Shown here piece after piece: positions 1 through 10,580 of a DNA stretch of 13,380 nucleotides (positions within the stretch are counted from its first letter, which is position 1; each line of letters opens with the position of its first letter). This DNA is from Verrucomicrobiota bacterium (GTDB lineage Bacteria; Verrucomicrobiota; Verrucomicrobiia; Limisphaerales; UBA9464), in the NCBI GenBank assembly GCA_025354845.1, contig JANXMD010000169.1, positions 1 to 13,380 of the forward strand, written 5' to 3'. The translations under genes were made by a program, and so were the position numbers. A model generated the notes under the pieces. That model saw only the letters and a program-made list of their open reading frames with translations. It made no database searches and had not been told where the DNA came from.

Positions 1-163
1 TGAGTTGTTCGGCCCGGCGCGACTTCAGCAAACGTTGTCGGCGCAGCATGGCGACCAATCACTCGAGCAATGGGCCAGCTCCATTCGACAGGCGGTGGCG
101 CAGTTTTCAGGCACTGGTCCCCTGGCCGACGACATCACCCTGCTTCTGCTTCGGCGCCCCTGA
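1..163 (+). CDS. PP2C/SpoIIE-type serine phosphatase, C-terminal fragment
   Basis: This is the 3' end of a gene that begins before the window; base 1 is the last base of a split codon and the readable frame starts at base 2. The 53 visible residues run from ELFGPARLQQ to DDITLLLLRRP and then TGA at 161-163. The ending, an acidic pair followed by I-T-L-L-L-L-R, is the classic last beta strand of the SpoIIE/RsbU PP2C-like phosphatase domain, where the second Asp is a metal ligand. Family members dephosphorylate phosphoserine on anti-sigma-factor antagonists and are often fused to receiver or sensor domains; what lies at the N-terminus here cannot be seen. The gene converges on the minus-strand response regulator with only 20 bp between the two stop codons, and I see no terminator hairpin there. 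Confidence 0.72.
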   Translation, partial: ELFGPARLQQTLSAQHGDQSLEQWASSIRQAVAQFSGTGPLADDITLLLLRRP

Positions 164-183
164 TTCGGGCGATCCTCTCGCGG

Positions 184-1086
184 TCAACTGCTGACACGTA
201 GCGTCTCCAACGCTACCCGGACTGCGCCGGCGCGATTCTCAACGTGGAGTTTTTCCAGGACGTGTTCGGCGTGCTTTTCCACCGTGCGGCGTGAGGAGCC
301 GAGGATGATGGCGATCTCAGCGTTGGTCTTGCCCTCGCTGATCCAGAAAAGAACCTCCGCCTCGCGTGGTGTGAGCCCCAATGAAAGCAGGTCGGCCGGC
401 TTGGGGGTTCGTTCGCTGGAAAGTTCGAGCACGCCCAGATCGCGCGGACCGGTGGGACGCAGCACTTTCACTTCCAAGCCCGGTGGCAGCCCCGAGGCAA
501 TCCCCGCTCCGGCCAGAATCATCAGGGAAGCGGGAAGCTGGTCGCGTCCGGCTTCGGGATAAAAACGGGTGAGCAACGTCTGGGTTAGTTGCGTGGCAAA
601 GTGGATGCGGCCTTGGGCGTCGACCAGCAGAAGTCCGCGATCAAGGGAATCGCGCAGCAGTTCTTCGGCTTCGCGGCGCATGTCGACCTCGTCCTGAAGC
701 GCCCGTTGCAAGGCCGCAATCCGCAGCTGGGTCCGCACCCGCGCCAGGACCTCGGCAGTCTGGATGGGTTTGGTAACGTAATCCACCGCACCGGCCTCCA
801 GGGCACGTACTTTTTCCCCCACCTCATCCACCGCGGTGAGGAAGATGACCGGGACGTCCACCAATCCAGGTCGGGCTTTGAGCCGGCAGCAGACTTCCAG
901 GCCGTTGATTCCCGGGAGCATGAAGTCGAGTAGGATCAGGTCGGGAATCTCGTGATCCACCTGGGCGAGCGCGCCTTCGCCGCTCTCCGCCACCAACACG
1001 CGATAGCCCGCCTGCGACAAGGCATCGAGCAGCAACGCGAGATTCGCCGGGATGTCATCGACGACGAGGACGGTGGCATTGGACAT
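184..1086 (-). CDS. Response regulator, REC plus LuxR-type HTH
   Basis: A 300-residue cytoplasmic response regulator. Residues about 5-122 form a receiver domain with the acidic pair D10-D11, phospho-acceptor D54 (LLDFMLPG), T84 and K106 (TKP), so every catalytic receiver residue is present. A helical linker (about 125-145) leads into a short PAS-like stretch (about 148-175, GLLLVDAQGRIHFA), a region often found in sensors rather than regulators. The C-terminus (about 235-298) is a LuxR/NarL-type helix-turn-helix, starting LTPREAEVL and containing the recognition helix segment SSRRTVEKHAEHVLEKL. Phosphorylation is expected to expose the DNA-binding domain. It starts with ATG at 1086, without an obvious Shine-Dalgarno site, 78 bp downstream of the hybrid kinase on the same strand, so the kinase is the likely phosphodonor. 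Its target genes are unknown; the regulator could also act on its own operon. Confidence 0.88.
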   Translation of the reverse strand: MSNATVLVVDDIPANLALLLDALSQAGYRVLVAESGEGALAQVDHEIPDLILLDFMLPGINGLEVCCRLKARPGLVDVPVIFLTAVDEVGEKVRALEAGAVDYVTKPIQTAEVLARVRTQLRIAALQRALQDEVDMRREAEELLRDSLDRGLLLVDAQGRIHFATQLTQTLLTRFYPEAGRDQLPASLMILAGAGIASGLPPGLEVKVLRPTGPRDLGVLELSSERTPKPADLLSLGLTPREAEVLFWISEGKTNAEIAIILGSSRRTVEKHAEHVLEKLHVENRAGAVRVALETLRVSS

Positions 1087-1164
1087 GGGACGAGCGCCCA
1101 GTCACGGACCGCAACGGCCGCGAACAGGTGGGAGTATCCTGCGATGAACGGCCGCGAAATGCCA

Positions 1165-5097
<3,933 letters not shown>

Positions 5098-5104
5098 CGA
5101 CGGG

Positions 5105-5133
5105 AGTTAACCCTGGGATGCAGTTGCCGACAA
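5105..5133 (-). promoter_or_regulatory. Possible sigma-70-type promoter for the kinase gene
   Basis: Reading the minus strand, TTGTCG (5133-5128) is followed after 17 bases by TTAACT (5110-5105), a reasonable -35/-10 pair. The expected transcription start falls at about 5098-5099, almost on the TTG start codon at 5097, so the transcript would be leaderless or nearly so. Such matches occur by chance, and no experiment supports this one. Confidence 0.25.
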
Positions 5134-5250
5134 CCGCTAGGTCGCCATCGCGCAAGTTTGAGACGGGCTACCTTCCTTAATTTTTAATTCGTCTTTTTCC
5201 CCTCCGCCTCCGGGATTGTTTACGCCGCGTGTTTCCGTGAGGTTTGAGAG

Positions 5251-6642
5251 GTGAATCGCACGGTTGTCCTCAATGTCGTCGGGCTTACGCGGGGTCTCAT
5301 CGGAGACCACACACCGCGAATTCGCGCCTATCTCCAGGCGGGACACTCCACCGTGATTGACCCCGCTTTCCCGGCGGTGACGTGCACCGCTCAATCCAAC
5401 TACCTCACCGGCAAGCCGCCCGCCGAGCATGGGATCGTGGCCAATGGCTGGTACCATCGCGAGTTGGCCGAGGTGCAGTTCTGGAAGCAATCCAACCACG
5501 TGGTCACCGCGCACAAGCTTTGGGACGAGCTCAAGGCCACGCAGGCCGGGTTCACCTGCGCCCAGCTGTTCTGGTGGTACAATATGTACTCCAGCGCCGA
5601 CTGGTCGATCACCCCGAGGCCCATGTACCCGGCCGACGGTCGCAAATTCTTCGACATCTACACGTGGCCCTACGACATCCGCACCGAGATCAAAAAGACG
5701 CTCGGTGAGTTTCCGTTCGCCGGATTCTGGGGACCGGCCGCGGGCATGCAGTCGCCGCAGGGCGCGCCCGATTGCGTGTCGCGCTGGATCGCCGAATCGG
5801 CCAAGTGGATCGAAACGAGGCATCACCCCACGCTCAGTTTCGTTTACCTGCCGCACCTCGACTACAACCTCCAACGCCTCGGCCCCAAACATCCCGACGT
5901 GCCGCAGGATCTGCGACGGATCGACGCCATCGTCGGCGACCTTCTGGATTTTTTCGGCAAGTCGGGCGTGCAGGTGATTTTGCTAAGCGAGTACGGAATC
6001 ACCGAGGTGAACACCCCGATTCATCTCAATCGCGAATTCCGCAAGCGCGGCTGGCTGACCGTGAAGGAGGAGCTCGGATTAGAACTCCTCGACGCCGGGA
6101 ATTCACGAGTGTTTGCCGTGGCGGATCACCAGGTGGCTCACATTCAGGTCAATGACAGGAGCTTGATGGGTGAAGTGCAGGAGCTCCTGGAATCCACTCC
6201 CGGCGTGGCGGACGTCTGGGATTTTGCGGACAAGGCGCACCACGGCATCGCGCACCCACGCGCGGGCGACCTCATCGCGATTGCCCGCGAGGATGCCTGG
6301 TTCACCTACTATTACTGGCTCGACGACGCGAAGGCCCCGGATTTTGCCCGATGCGTGGACATCCACCGCAAGCCTGGATACGACCCTGTGGAGCTATTCC
6401 TGGACCCCAAGATTCCCGCGGTGAAACTGAAGATTCTGTGGCGACTGCTGCAAAAGAAGCTGGGGTTTCGCATGCTCATGGACGTCATTCCGCTCGACGC
6501 CACGTTGGTCCGCGGCTCGCACGGTTGTCGCCCCAAGAGCCAGGAAGATTGGCCGCTCCTCATCTCCCCCGTCGCGTTGCCCGAAGGCCCGATCGAATCC
6601 ACCGGGGTTTATGAGCTCCTCAAGCGTGCCGTGATCGGCTGA
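5251..6642 (+). CDS. Alkaline-phosphatase-superfamily NPP-like protein, EboF-like
   Basis: A 463-residue protein with no signal peptide or membrane helix, probably cytoplasmic. The N-terminal half has the fold landmarks of type I phosphodiesterase/nucleotide pyrophosphatases: strand VVLNVVGLT (5-13), then T44 of the PAVTC segment, exactly nine residues before the TG of YLTG (53-54), the spacing of the NPP nucleophile, followed by AEHGI. HLDYNLQ (202-208), LSEYGI (245-250) and GSHG (422-425) correspond by position to the metal-binding blocks. Several usual ligands differ: V10 for Asp, Q208 for His, and E247-Y248 for Asp-His. My recollection is that this divergent pattern resembles EboF of the ebo clusters, which help transport or make certain metabolites; no other ebo gene is visible here. 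The start is GTG with TGAGG eight bases upstream. It is transcribed divergently from the kinase. The reaction is unknown; it may use an altered metal site or be non-hydrolytic. Confidence 0.75.
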   Translation: MNRTVVLNVVGLTRGLIGDHTPRIRAYLQAGHSTVIDPAFPAVTCTAQSNYLTGKPPAEHGIVANGWYHRELAEVQFWKQSNHVVTAHKLWDELKATQAGFTCAQLFWWYNMYSSADWSITPRPMYPADGRKFFDIYTWPYDIRTEIKKTLGEFPFAGFWGPAAGMQSPQGAPDCVSRWIAESAKWIETRHHPTLSFVYLPHLDYNLQRLGPKHPDVPQDLRRIDAIVGDLLDFFGKSGVQVILLSEYGITEVNTPIHLNREFRKRGWLTVKEELGLELLDAGNSRVFAVADHQVAHIQVNDRSLMGEVQELLESTPGVADVWDFADKAHHGIAHPRAGDLIAIAREDAWFTYYYWLDDAKAPDFARCVDIHRKPGYDPVELFLDPKIPAVKLKILWRLLQKKLGFRMLMDVIPLDATLVRGSHGCRPKSQEDWPLLISPVALPEGPIESTGVYELLKRAVIG

Positions 6643-6659
6643 CCATTCCGGGTCCCAGC

Positions 6660-6694
6660 AAAAAAAGGCCGCCCCGAGGAAACCCCGGGACGGC
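6660..6694 (-). terminator. Intrinsic terminator of the hsp20 gene
   Basis: On the minus strand a nine-pair stem (GCCGTCCCG at 6694-6686 with CGGGGCGGC at 6676-6668, one G-U pair) closes a nine-base loop and runs into a tract of seven T (6666-6660). It lies 45 bp beyond the hsp20 stop codon. On the plus strand the hairpin, 25 bp after the NPP-like gene, is not followed by a T tract, so it should work mainly for hsp20. Confidence 0.85.
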
Positions 6695-6739
6695 TTGATG
6701 GTGGCACTTCAAAAAACAAAAATTGAACCGGTTCGGCTC

Positions 6740-7207
6740 TCAGCCCGCCGAGATGTCGATCTTCTTCGGCTGGGCGTCCGCGCGCTTGGGCAGGGTCACG
6801 GTGAGCACCCCGTCCTTGAACACGGCGGCGACCTTGTCGGCGTCCACCGGAGTGGAAATCTCCACCGAGCGTTCGAAGCGGCCGTAGCGGCGTTCCGTGC
6901 GGAACGTCTCGCCCTCGCGGACCTCGGATTCCTGGCGCCGTTCACCGGCAACGGTGAGGACGCCGTCGAGATAGGTGATCGAGACGTCCTTTCGGTTCAC
7001 CCCGGGCAGTTCGAGACTCACCGCAACCGCCTCTTTGCTGTCGCGGAGTTCTGCAAGCGGACTGAACGAGGGTTCCGGGTCCGCCTTGGCTGAGGGCGTT
7101 CCGGGCGACTCAAACAAGCGATCAAAGTCGCGGGACAGGTTAAGTAGCGATGCCAGCGAGCTGACGGGATAGGCAGGATAGCGGCGAGCGGTCAGAACAG
7201 TATTCAT
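6740..7207 (-). CDS. Small heat-shock protein, Hsp20/alpha-crystallin family
   Basis: A 155-residue ATP-independent holdase chaperone of the cytoplasm, which binds unfolding proteins and keeps them ready for refolding. Residues 1-48 are the variable N-terminal arm; the alpha-crystallin domain spans about 50-145, with ELPGVNRKDVSI (first strands), an ERRYGRFERSVEI segment typical of bacterial class A proteins and the family hallmark FKDGVLTVTLPK at 130-141. The C-terminus carries the I-D-I motif (150-152), the I-X-I/V anchor that links dimers into larger oligomers. I chose ATG at 7207 because the protein then begins MNTVL, as many homologues do; the frame stays open to 7306 but that extension has no family character. 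The gene stands alone, with its own terminator downstream and 286 bp of non-coding DNA to livF upstream. No convincing sigma-32 promoter or CIRCE operator is visible in that stretch. Confidence 0.93.
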   Translation of the reverse strand: MNTVLTARRYPAYPVSSLASLLNLSRDFDRLFESPGTPSAKADPEPSFSPLAELRDSKEAVAVSLELPGVNRKDVSITYLDGVLTVAGERRQESEVREGETFRTERRYGRFERSVEISTPVDADKVAAVFKDGVLTVTLPKRADAQPKKIDISAG

Positions 7208-7493
7208 AGCGTGTCGATTTAGAGTTAGGTTTTGACTGTCAGTGGATGCGGATCGCGTCTTGCGACCTTCTGACGACCTAATCGCAGCCCGGGTGCCAGG
7301 TGCCAAAACGCCCTAAATCCTTGGAAAATCAGGCTCCGTTTGGATTCTGCGCCCGGTCTGCGTGACGCGCTGTGCCGAAGTGAACCACCCGGGTGTGACA
7401 CGACACACTTTCGCGTCCCAAAGGACCCGTCCGCGCCAAGAATCCGGTCAAAACCGGCATGGAGATTCCCCCCCCCGACCGAATCGCGAGGGG
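7208..7493. other. Intergenic region between livF and hsp20
   Basis: This non-coding stretch must hold the hsp20 promoter and the end of the liv transcript. A weak candidate on the minus strand is CTGACA (7243-7238) followed after 15 bases by TAAATC, too short a spacer to trust. A five-pair hairpin at 7444-7457 lacks a T tract. A run of nine C lies at 7468-7476. I see no gene, operator or strong terminator. Confidence 0.5.
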
Positions 7494-8201
7494 TCAGCCG
7501 CCGAGGTAGGCGTCGCGTACTTTGGGATCGGCGCGAAGCTTGGCGGCATCATCCGCCAGGAGAATCCGGCCAGTCTCCAGCACGTAGCCGTACTGGGAAA
7601 TCTCGAGCGCCAAGTTGGCATTCTGTTCCACCAACAGAATGGTGAGCCCGCGCGTCCGATTCAGCTCCACGATCTTTTCGAAGATCAGCTTCACCAGCAG
7701 CGGCGCGATCCCCAGCGAAGGCTCGTCAAGCAGCAGGCATTTGGGCTGACTCATGAGGGCGCGGCCGATGGCCAGCATCTGCTGTTCGCCGCCGCTCAGG
7801 GTTCCGGCGAGCTGCTGTTCGCGTTCCTTCAGACGCGGAAAGGTGGCGAAGACGAATTCCTCCTCTCGGGCAATCACTGCCTTGTCGCGCTGGAGGTAGG
7901 CGCCCATCTGGAGGTTCTCGCGAACCGTCAAATTGGCGAACACCATCCGACCCTCTGGCGAGTGGGCAATTCCCTGCCCCACCAACTTGTGGGAGGGAAC
8001 CCCTGTGATGTCGCGTCCCTCGTAAAGGATTTGCCCCGACTTAGGCTTCACCATGCCTGAGATGGCCCGCAGCGTGGTCGTCTTCCCAGCCCCATTGCCG
8101 CCGATGAGGGTGACAATCGAGCCCTTCTCGACGCGCAGTGAAACATCGTGCAGCGCGGTGATCGCGCCGTAGTTCACTTGGAGCTGGTTGACTTCGAGCA
8201 C
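7494..8201 (-). CDS. livF: ABC transporter ATP-binding protein LivF
   Basis: A 235-residue ATPase subunit of a branched-chain amino acid type (HAAT) ABC importer; it pairs with LivG on the cytoplasmic face of the LivH/LivM channel. Walker A is GGNGAGKT at 34-41, the family-typical GIAHSPEGRMVFANLTVREN follows near residue 80, the signature LSGGEQQ is near 135, and Walker B CLLLDEPSLG lies just beyond it, with the H-loop replaced by the LivF-typical Gln (LLVEQNA). Length matches the family (about 235-240). I chose GTG at 8201, giving the usual LivF start MLEVNQLQVNYGAI; the longer reading from TTG at 8228 only adds MPFAFPLPS, encoded by a heptamer repeat. No clear ribosome binding site precedes the GTG, so translation may depend on coupling to the upstream ORF. 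It is the last gene of the operon. Confidence 0.9.
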   Translation of the reverse strand: MLEVNQLQVNYGAITALHDVSLRVEKGSIVTLIGGNGAGKTTTLRAISGMVKPKSGQILYEGRDITGVPSHKLVGQGIAHSPEGRMVFANLTVRENLQMGAYLQRDKAVIAREEEFVFATFPRLKEREQQLAGTLSGGEQQMLAIGRALMSQPKCLLLDEPSLGIAPLLVKLIFEKIVELNRTRGLTILLVEQNANLALEISQYGYVLETGRILLADDAAKLRADPKVRDAYLGG

Positions 8202-8625
8202 GGAGGGGAGTGGAAAGGCAAAAGGCAAAAGGCAAAAGGCAAAAGGATGACTTGCGATCGTTCCGCTTTGCCGTGGTGATGATACTCCCGAAGATTCGCA
8301 TCAGCTCCAATGCCTCTTGCTCCAAGGCAGGCAATTCCTCGTCCCCGCTCACCTCAGTCGCGCGAATGAGACGCAACCAGTAACGGGTCTCACGCGCTTC
8401 CTTGAGGCAAATCGCGTTCTTGCTAATGAAATCAGCCCGGCTTTGCCCCGCTTGAGCCTCTTCGGCATTGGCACCAATACTGGTCGCAGACCGAAGCAAC
8501 TGCCGCACGAGACTTCGACTGACTCCATTCGCCTCCATTCGCCGACAACTTTTGGTCACGGCGACCGCGAACCGAAAGGTCCGCTCCAGAATGTCGAATC
8601 CAGTAGCGTCAATCCGCCTCTCCAC
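8041..8625 (-). CDS. S23-like four-helix-bundle protein with run-on tail
   Basis: The open frame encodes 194 residues, but only about the first 125 look genuine. These match the S23/four-helix-bundle family first seen in 23S rRNA intervening sequences: LLRSATSIGANAEEAQAGQS, ADFISKNAICLKEARETRYWLRL and ELMRIFGSIITTAK are its conserved helices. Natural members end soon after the last helix (about 115-130 residues). Here no stop follows; the frame enters the heptamer array (FCLLPFAFCL, about residues 127-136) and continues through livF in the wrong frame to TGA at 8041, overlapping livF by 161 bases. The tail is therefore probably meaningless and the original stop lost. The start is GTG at 8625, with an excellent AGGAGGG site three bases upstream. 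The gene sits 58 bp after livG, splitting it from livF. The function of the family is not established; RNA binding is often suggested. Confidence 0.75.
   Translation of the reverse strand: MERRIDATGFDILERTFRFAVAVTKSCRRMEANGVSRSLVRQLLRSATSIGANAEEAQAGQSRADFISKNAICLKEARETRYWLRLIRATEVSGDEELPALEQEALELMRIFGSIITTAKRNDRKSSFCLLPFAFCLSTPLRARSQPAPSELRRDHRAARCFTARREGLDCHPHRRQWGWEDDHAAGHLRHGEA
8217..8244 (+). repeat. Heptamer array, four perfect GGCAAAA units
   Basis: Four exact tandem copies of GGCAAAA (8217-8223, 8224-8230, 8231-8237, 8238-8244), preceded by GGAAA and followed by GG. The array covers the junction between the S23-like ORF and livF. It is the mirror-orientation partner of the array at 8635-8662. 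Confidence 0.95.
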
Positions 8626-8634
8626 AATCCCTCC

Positions 8635-8662
8635 TTTTACCTTTTTACTTTTGCCTTTTGCC
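8635..8662 (-). repeat. Heptamer array upstream of the S23-like ORF
   Basis: Four 7-bp units on the plus strand: TTTTACC, TTTTTAC, TTTTGCC, TTTTGCC, that is GGCAAAA-type units reading on the minus strand with two degenerate copies. It fills the 58-bp gap between livG and the S23-like ORF and ends right at the AGGAGGG ribosome binding site of that ORF. With the array at 8217-8244 it brackets the ORF as an inverted pair. Confidence 0.88.
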
Positions 8663-8683
8663 TTCCTCGACTCCCTTGCGCTC

Positions 8684-9442
8684 TTAACCTAAATACGCCG
8701 CGATCACGGCGGGGTTGGCTCGGATCTCCGCCGGGGTTCCTTCAGCAATCTTGCGGCCGTATTCCAACACGTGGATGCGCTGACAAATGCCCATGACGAC
8801 CTTCATGTCGTGCTCCACCAGCAGGATCGCGAGCTGAAACTTGTCGCGGATGAACTGGATGAGCTTCATCAGCTCCAGCTTTTCCGCCGGGTTCATGCCT
8901 GCCGCCGGCTCGTCGAGGAGGAGGAGCTTCGGACGGGTGGCCAACGCGCGGATGATCTCCAGTCGACGCTGGTCTCCGTAGGATAAGCTCTTGGACGGCT
9001 CGTCCTGCACGCGTTCGAGATTGAAGATCGCCAGCAGTTCCCGCGTGCGCTCGCGAAGCTCGATTTCTTCGCGATGGAACTTCGGTCCACGTGTCAACGA
9101 GTGAACGGAGTCGTGCTTGAGGTGCAGGTGGAAGGCCACTCGTACGTTATCGAACACGCTCAGGCTTGGGAAGAGCCGGATGTTTTGGAAGGTCCGCGCA
9201 ATGCCGCGCTCGGTGATTTCGAAGGGCTTCAATCCCGCGGTCGGCTGGCCCGCGAAGGCAATGCTCCCCTCGGTGGGTTGATAGACGCCGGTCACCATGT
9301 TGAACACGGTGGTCTTCCCGGCACCGTTCGGACCGATGAGCCCGACGAGTTCGCCCTCTTGCACCGTCGCCGACACCGAGGATACCGCGGTCAGACCCCC
9401 GAATCGGATCGTGACGTTTTCGAGCTGGAGCAGGGATGCCAT
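8684..9442 (-). CDS. livG: ABC transporter ATP-binding protein LivG
   Basis: A 252-residue ATPase subunit that forms the nucleotide-binding heterodimer with LivF and drives the LivH/LivM permease. Walker A is GPNGAGKT at 37-44; GIARTFQNIRLFPSLSVFDNV is the LivG-type Q-loop region; an inserted helical segment (about 110-145, including HLHLKHDSVHSLTRGP) is typical of LivG rather than LivF. The signature reads LSYGDQRRLEI, the usual LivG form, followed by Walker B LLLLDEPAAGMNP and the H-loop histidine in LLVEHDMKVVM. The C-terminus EGTPAEIRANPAVIAAYLG is also family-typical. The ATG at 9442 lies five bases after the livM stop, so the two are probably translated from one message with coupling. 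The next gene downstream is the S23-like ORF rather than livF, which is atypical because livG and livF normally adjoin. Confidence 0.93.
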   Translation of the reverse strand: MASLLQLENVTIRFGGLTAVSSVSATVQEGELVGLIGPNGAGKTTVFNMVTGVYQPTEGSIAFAGQPTAGLKPFEITERGIARTFQNIRLFPSLSVFDNVRVAFHLHLKHDSVHSLTRGPKFHREEIELRERTRELLAIFNLERVQDEPSKSLSYGDQRRLEIIRALATRPKLLLLDEPAAGMNPAEKLELMKLIQFIRDKFQLAILLVEHDMKVVMGICQRIHVLEYGRKIAEGTPAEIRANPAVIAAYLG

Positions 9443-9447
9443 ACGGT

Positions 9448-10389
9448 TCAGGCCGCGCTCTTTTTCCGAGGCGTCCAGGTAAACAGCCCCTGCGGCCGGG
9501 TCAACATCAGGAGGATGAGCAGCAGGGAGTACAGGATCATCCGGTAGTCGCCGAAACTGCGCAGTGTTTCGTTGAGCACCGCCAGAAGCACGGCAGCGAC
9601 GATGACGCCGACATGGCGTCCCATGCCACCGAGGATGACCATCACCACAATCTCGATGCTCTTGTTGAAGTCAAAGCCGCCCGGATTGAGATACCCCTTG
9701 AGGTGCGCATAGAGGCCGCCGGCCACACCGGCGAAAAACGAGCCGACCACGAAGGCGGTGATCTTGTACCGGGTGGTGTTGAGCCCCATCGCCTCAGCGG
9801 CCACCTCATCGTCCGCCACCGCGAGGAATCCGCGGCCGTACGTCGAGTTCAACAGCGCCCACACGACGTACACGGTCACGGCTGCCACGCCGAAGGTCCA
9901 AAACAGGTTCGTGTAGTCGGGAATGCCGACCAACCCGCGCGCACCCCCGACCGCGTCGACGTTTTGCAGGATCACCTTGATGATCTCGCCGAATCCCAGG
10001 GTGACTATCGCGAGGTAGTCGCCCTTGAGCCGCAAGGACGGGGCTCCGACCGCGAGTCCGGCCAGCGCGGCGACCAAGCCTCCAAGCAGCAGGCTGGCGG
10101 GAAACAACACCCACTGGAGCACCCCCGCGGAGGCACCCAACTTGGGTCCCAGCGTCGTGGTCAACATGGCCGAACTGTAGGCCCCCACCGCCATGAAGCC
10201 GGCGTGACCGAGGGAAAATTGCCCGGTGAACCCATTGATCAAGTTGAGGCTCGAAGCCAGCGTGATCGCGATGCCGACACCCAGCGTCACGTCGAGGATG
10301 TAAGGATCGATTCGTCCCGAGAACGCCGAGAAGCCGCCCGCGACAAGGAGCGCCACCAGAAGAAAGATCTGGGATTTCGGAAGCTTCAT
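9448..10389 (-). CDS. livM: Branched-chain amino acid ABC permease LivM
   Basis: A 313-residue inner-membrane permease that forms the translocation channel with LivH. It shows many hydrophobic segments and LivM hallmarks: LGVGIAITLASSLNLINGFT, then GQFSLGHAGFMAVGAY in the first third, LRLKGDYLAIVTLGFGEIIK in the middle, and the cytoplasmic coupling segment GFLAVADDEVAAEAMGLNTT, which docks on the ATPases. I chose ATG at 10389 (MKLPKSQIFLL); the frame stays open up to GTG at 10413, but that extra stretch reads into the dispersed repeat and adds only MVRNAVSR. There is no good ribosome binding site. It is separated from livH by 191 bp occupied mostly by an inverted repeat, and followed closely by livG. 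Substrate range cannot be read from the sequence; the family covers Leu/Ile/Val, but also amides, urea and other amino acids. Confidence 0.92.
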   Translation of the reverse strand: MKLPKSQIFLLVALLVAGGFSAFSGRIDPYILDVTLGVGIAITLASSLNLINGFTGQFSLGHAGFMAVGAYSSAMLTTTLGPKLGASAGVLQWVLFPASLLLGGLVAALAGLAVGAPSLRLKGDYLAIVTLGFGEIIKVILQNVDAVGGARGLVGIPDYTNLFWTFGVAAVTVYVVWALLNSTYGRGFLAVADDEVAAEAMGLNTTRYKITAFVVGSFFAGVAGGLYAHLKGYLNPGGFDFNKSIEIVVMVILGGMGRHVGVIVAAVLLAVLNETLRSFGDYRMILYSLLLILLMLTRPQGLFTWTPRKKSAA

Positions 10390-10407
10390 CCTAGAAACGG
10401 CATTTCG

Positions 10408-10551
10408 AACCACAGATGGACACAGATAAACACAGATATCGAAAGAGATGAGTCGATTGCTTCCGGTTGGAAAAGACTCATCCCCCCGGTGCCGCTTGGA
10501 GCCGTGCCTCCGGGTCCTTTTGATCTGTGTTCATCTGTGTCCATTGTGGTT
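10408..10551. repeat. Long imperfect inverted repeat between livH and livM
   Basis: The left arm at 10408-10437 (AACCACAGATGGACACAG, then ATAAACACAGAT) is matched by a reverse-complement right arm at 10523-10551 with one single-base gap and one substitution. The arms enclose 85 bases that contain a nested eight-pair hairpin (GATGAGTC at 10447-10454 with GACTCATC at 10475-10482). Similar ACACAGAT elements occur as dispersed intergenic repeats in many environmental bacteria. No open frame of note lies inside. It occupies most of the 191 bp between the two permease genes. Confidence 0.9.
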
Positions 10552-10580
10552 TCAGTCTTCTTCAACAACCGGATTTGGGC

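Noticed and set aside
5137..5892. 251-residue minus-strand open frame opposite the NPP-like gene
   Set aside because: Shadow of the plus-strand NPP-like gene; no family similarity.
7208..7306. 33-residue N-terminal extension of Hsp20
   Set aside because: It lies in non-coding-like sequence, and homologues begin at the chosen Met.
7444..7457. Hairpin CCGGT/ACCGG as the liv operon terminator
   Set aside because: Only five pairs with a four-base loop and no T run after it.
8217..8244. Heptamer arrays as a CRISPR-like locus
   Set aside because: The units are contiguous 7-mers with no spacers and there are no cas genes.
10390..10413. Longer LivM start at GTG 10413
   Set aside because: It would read into the ACACAGAT repeat arm; the ATG at 10389 gives a normal LivM N-terminus.
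10408..10551. Inverted repeat as an intrinsic terminator between livH and livM
   Set aside because: The arms are 85 bases apart, the inner hairpin is short and no T tract follows on the minus strand.
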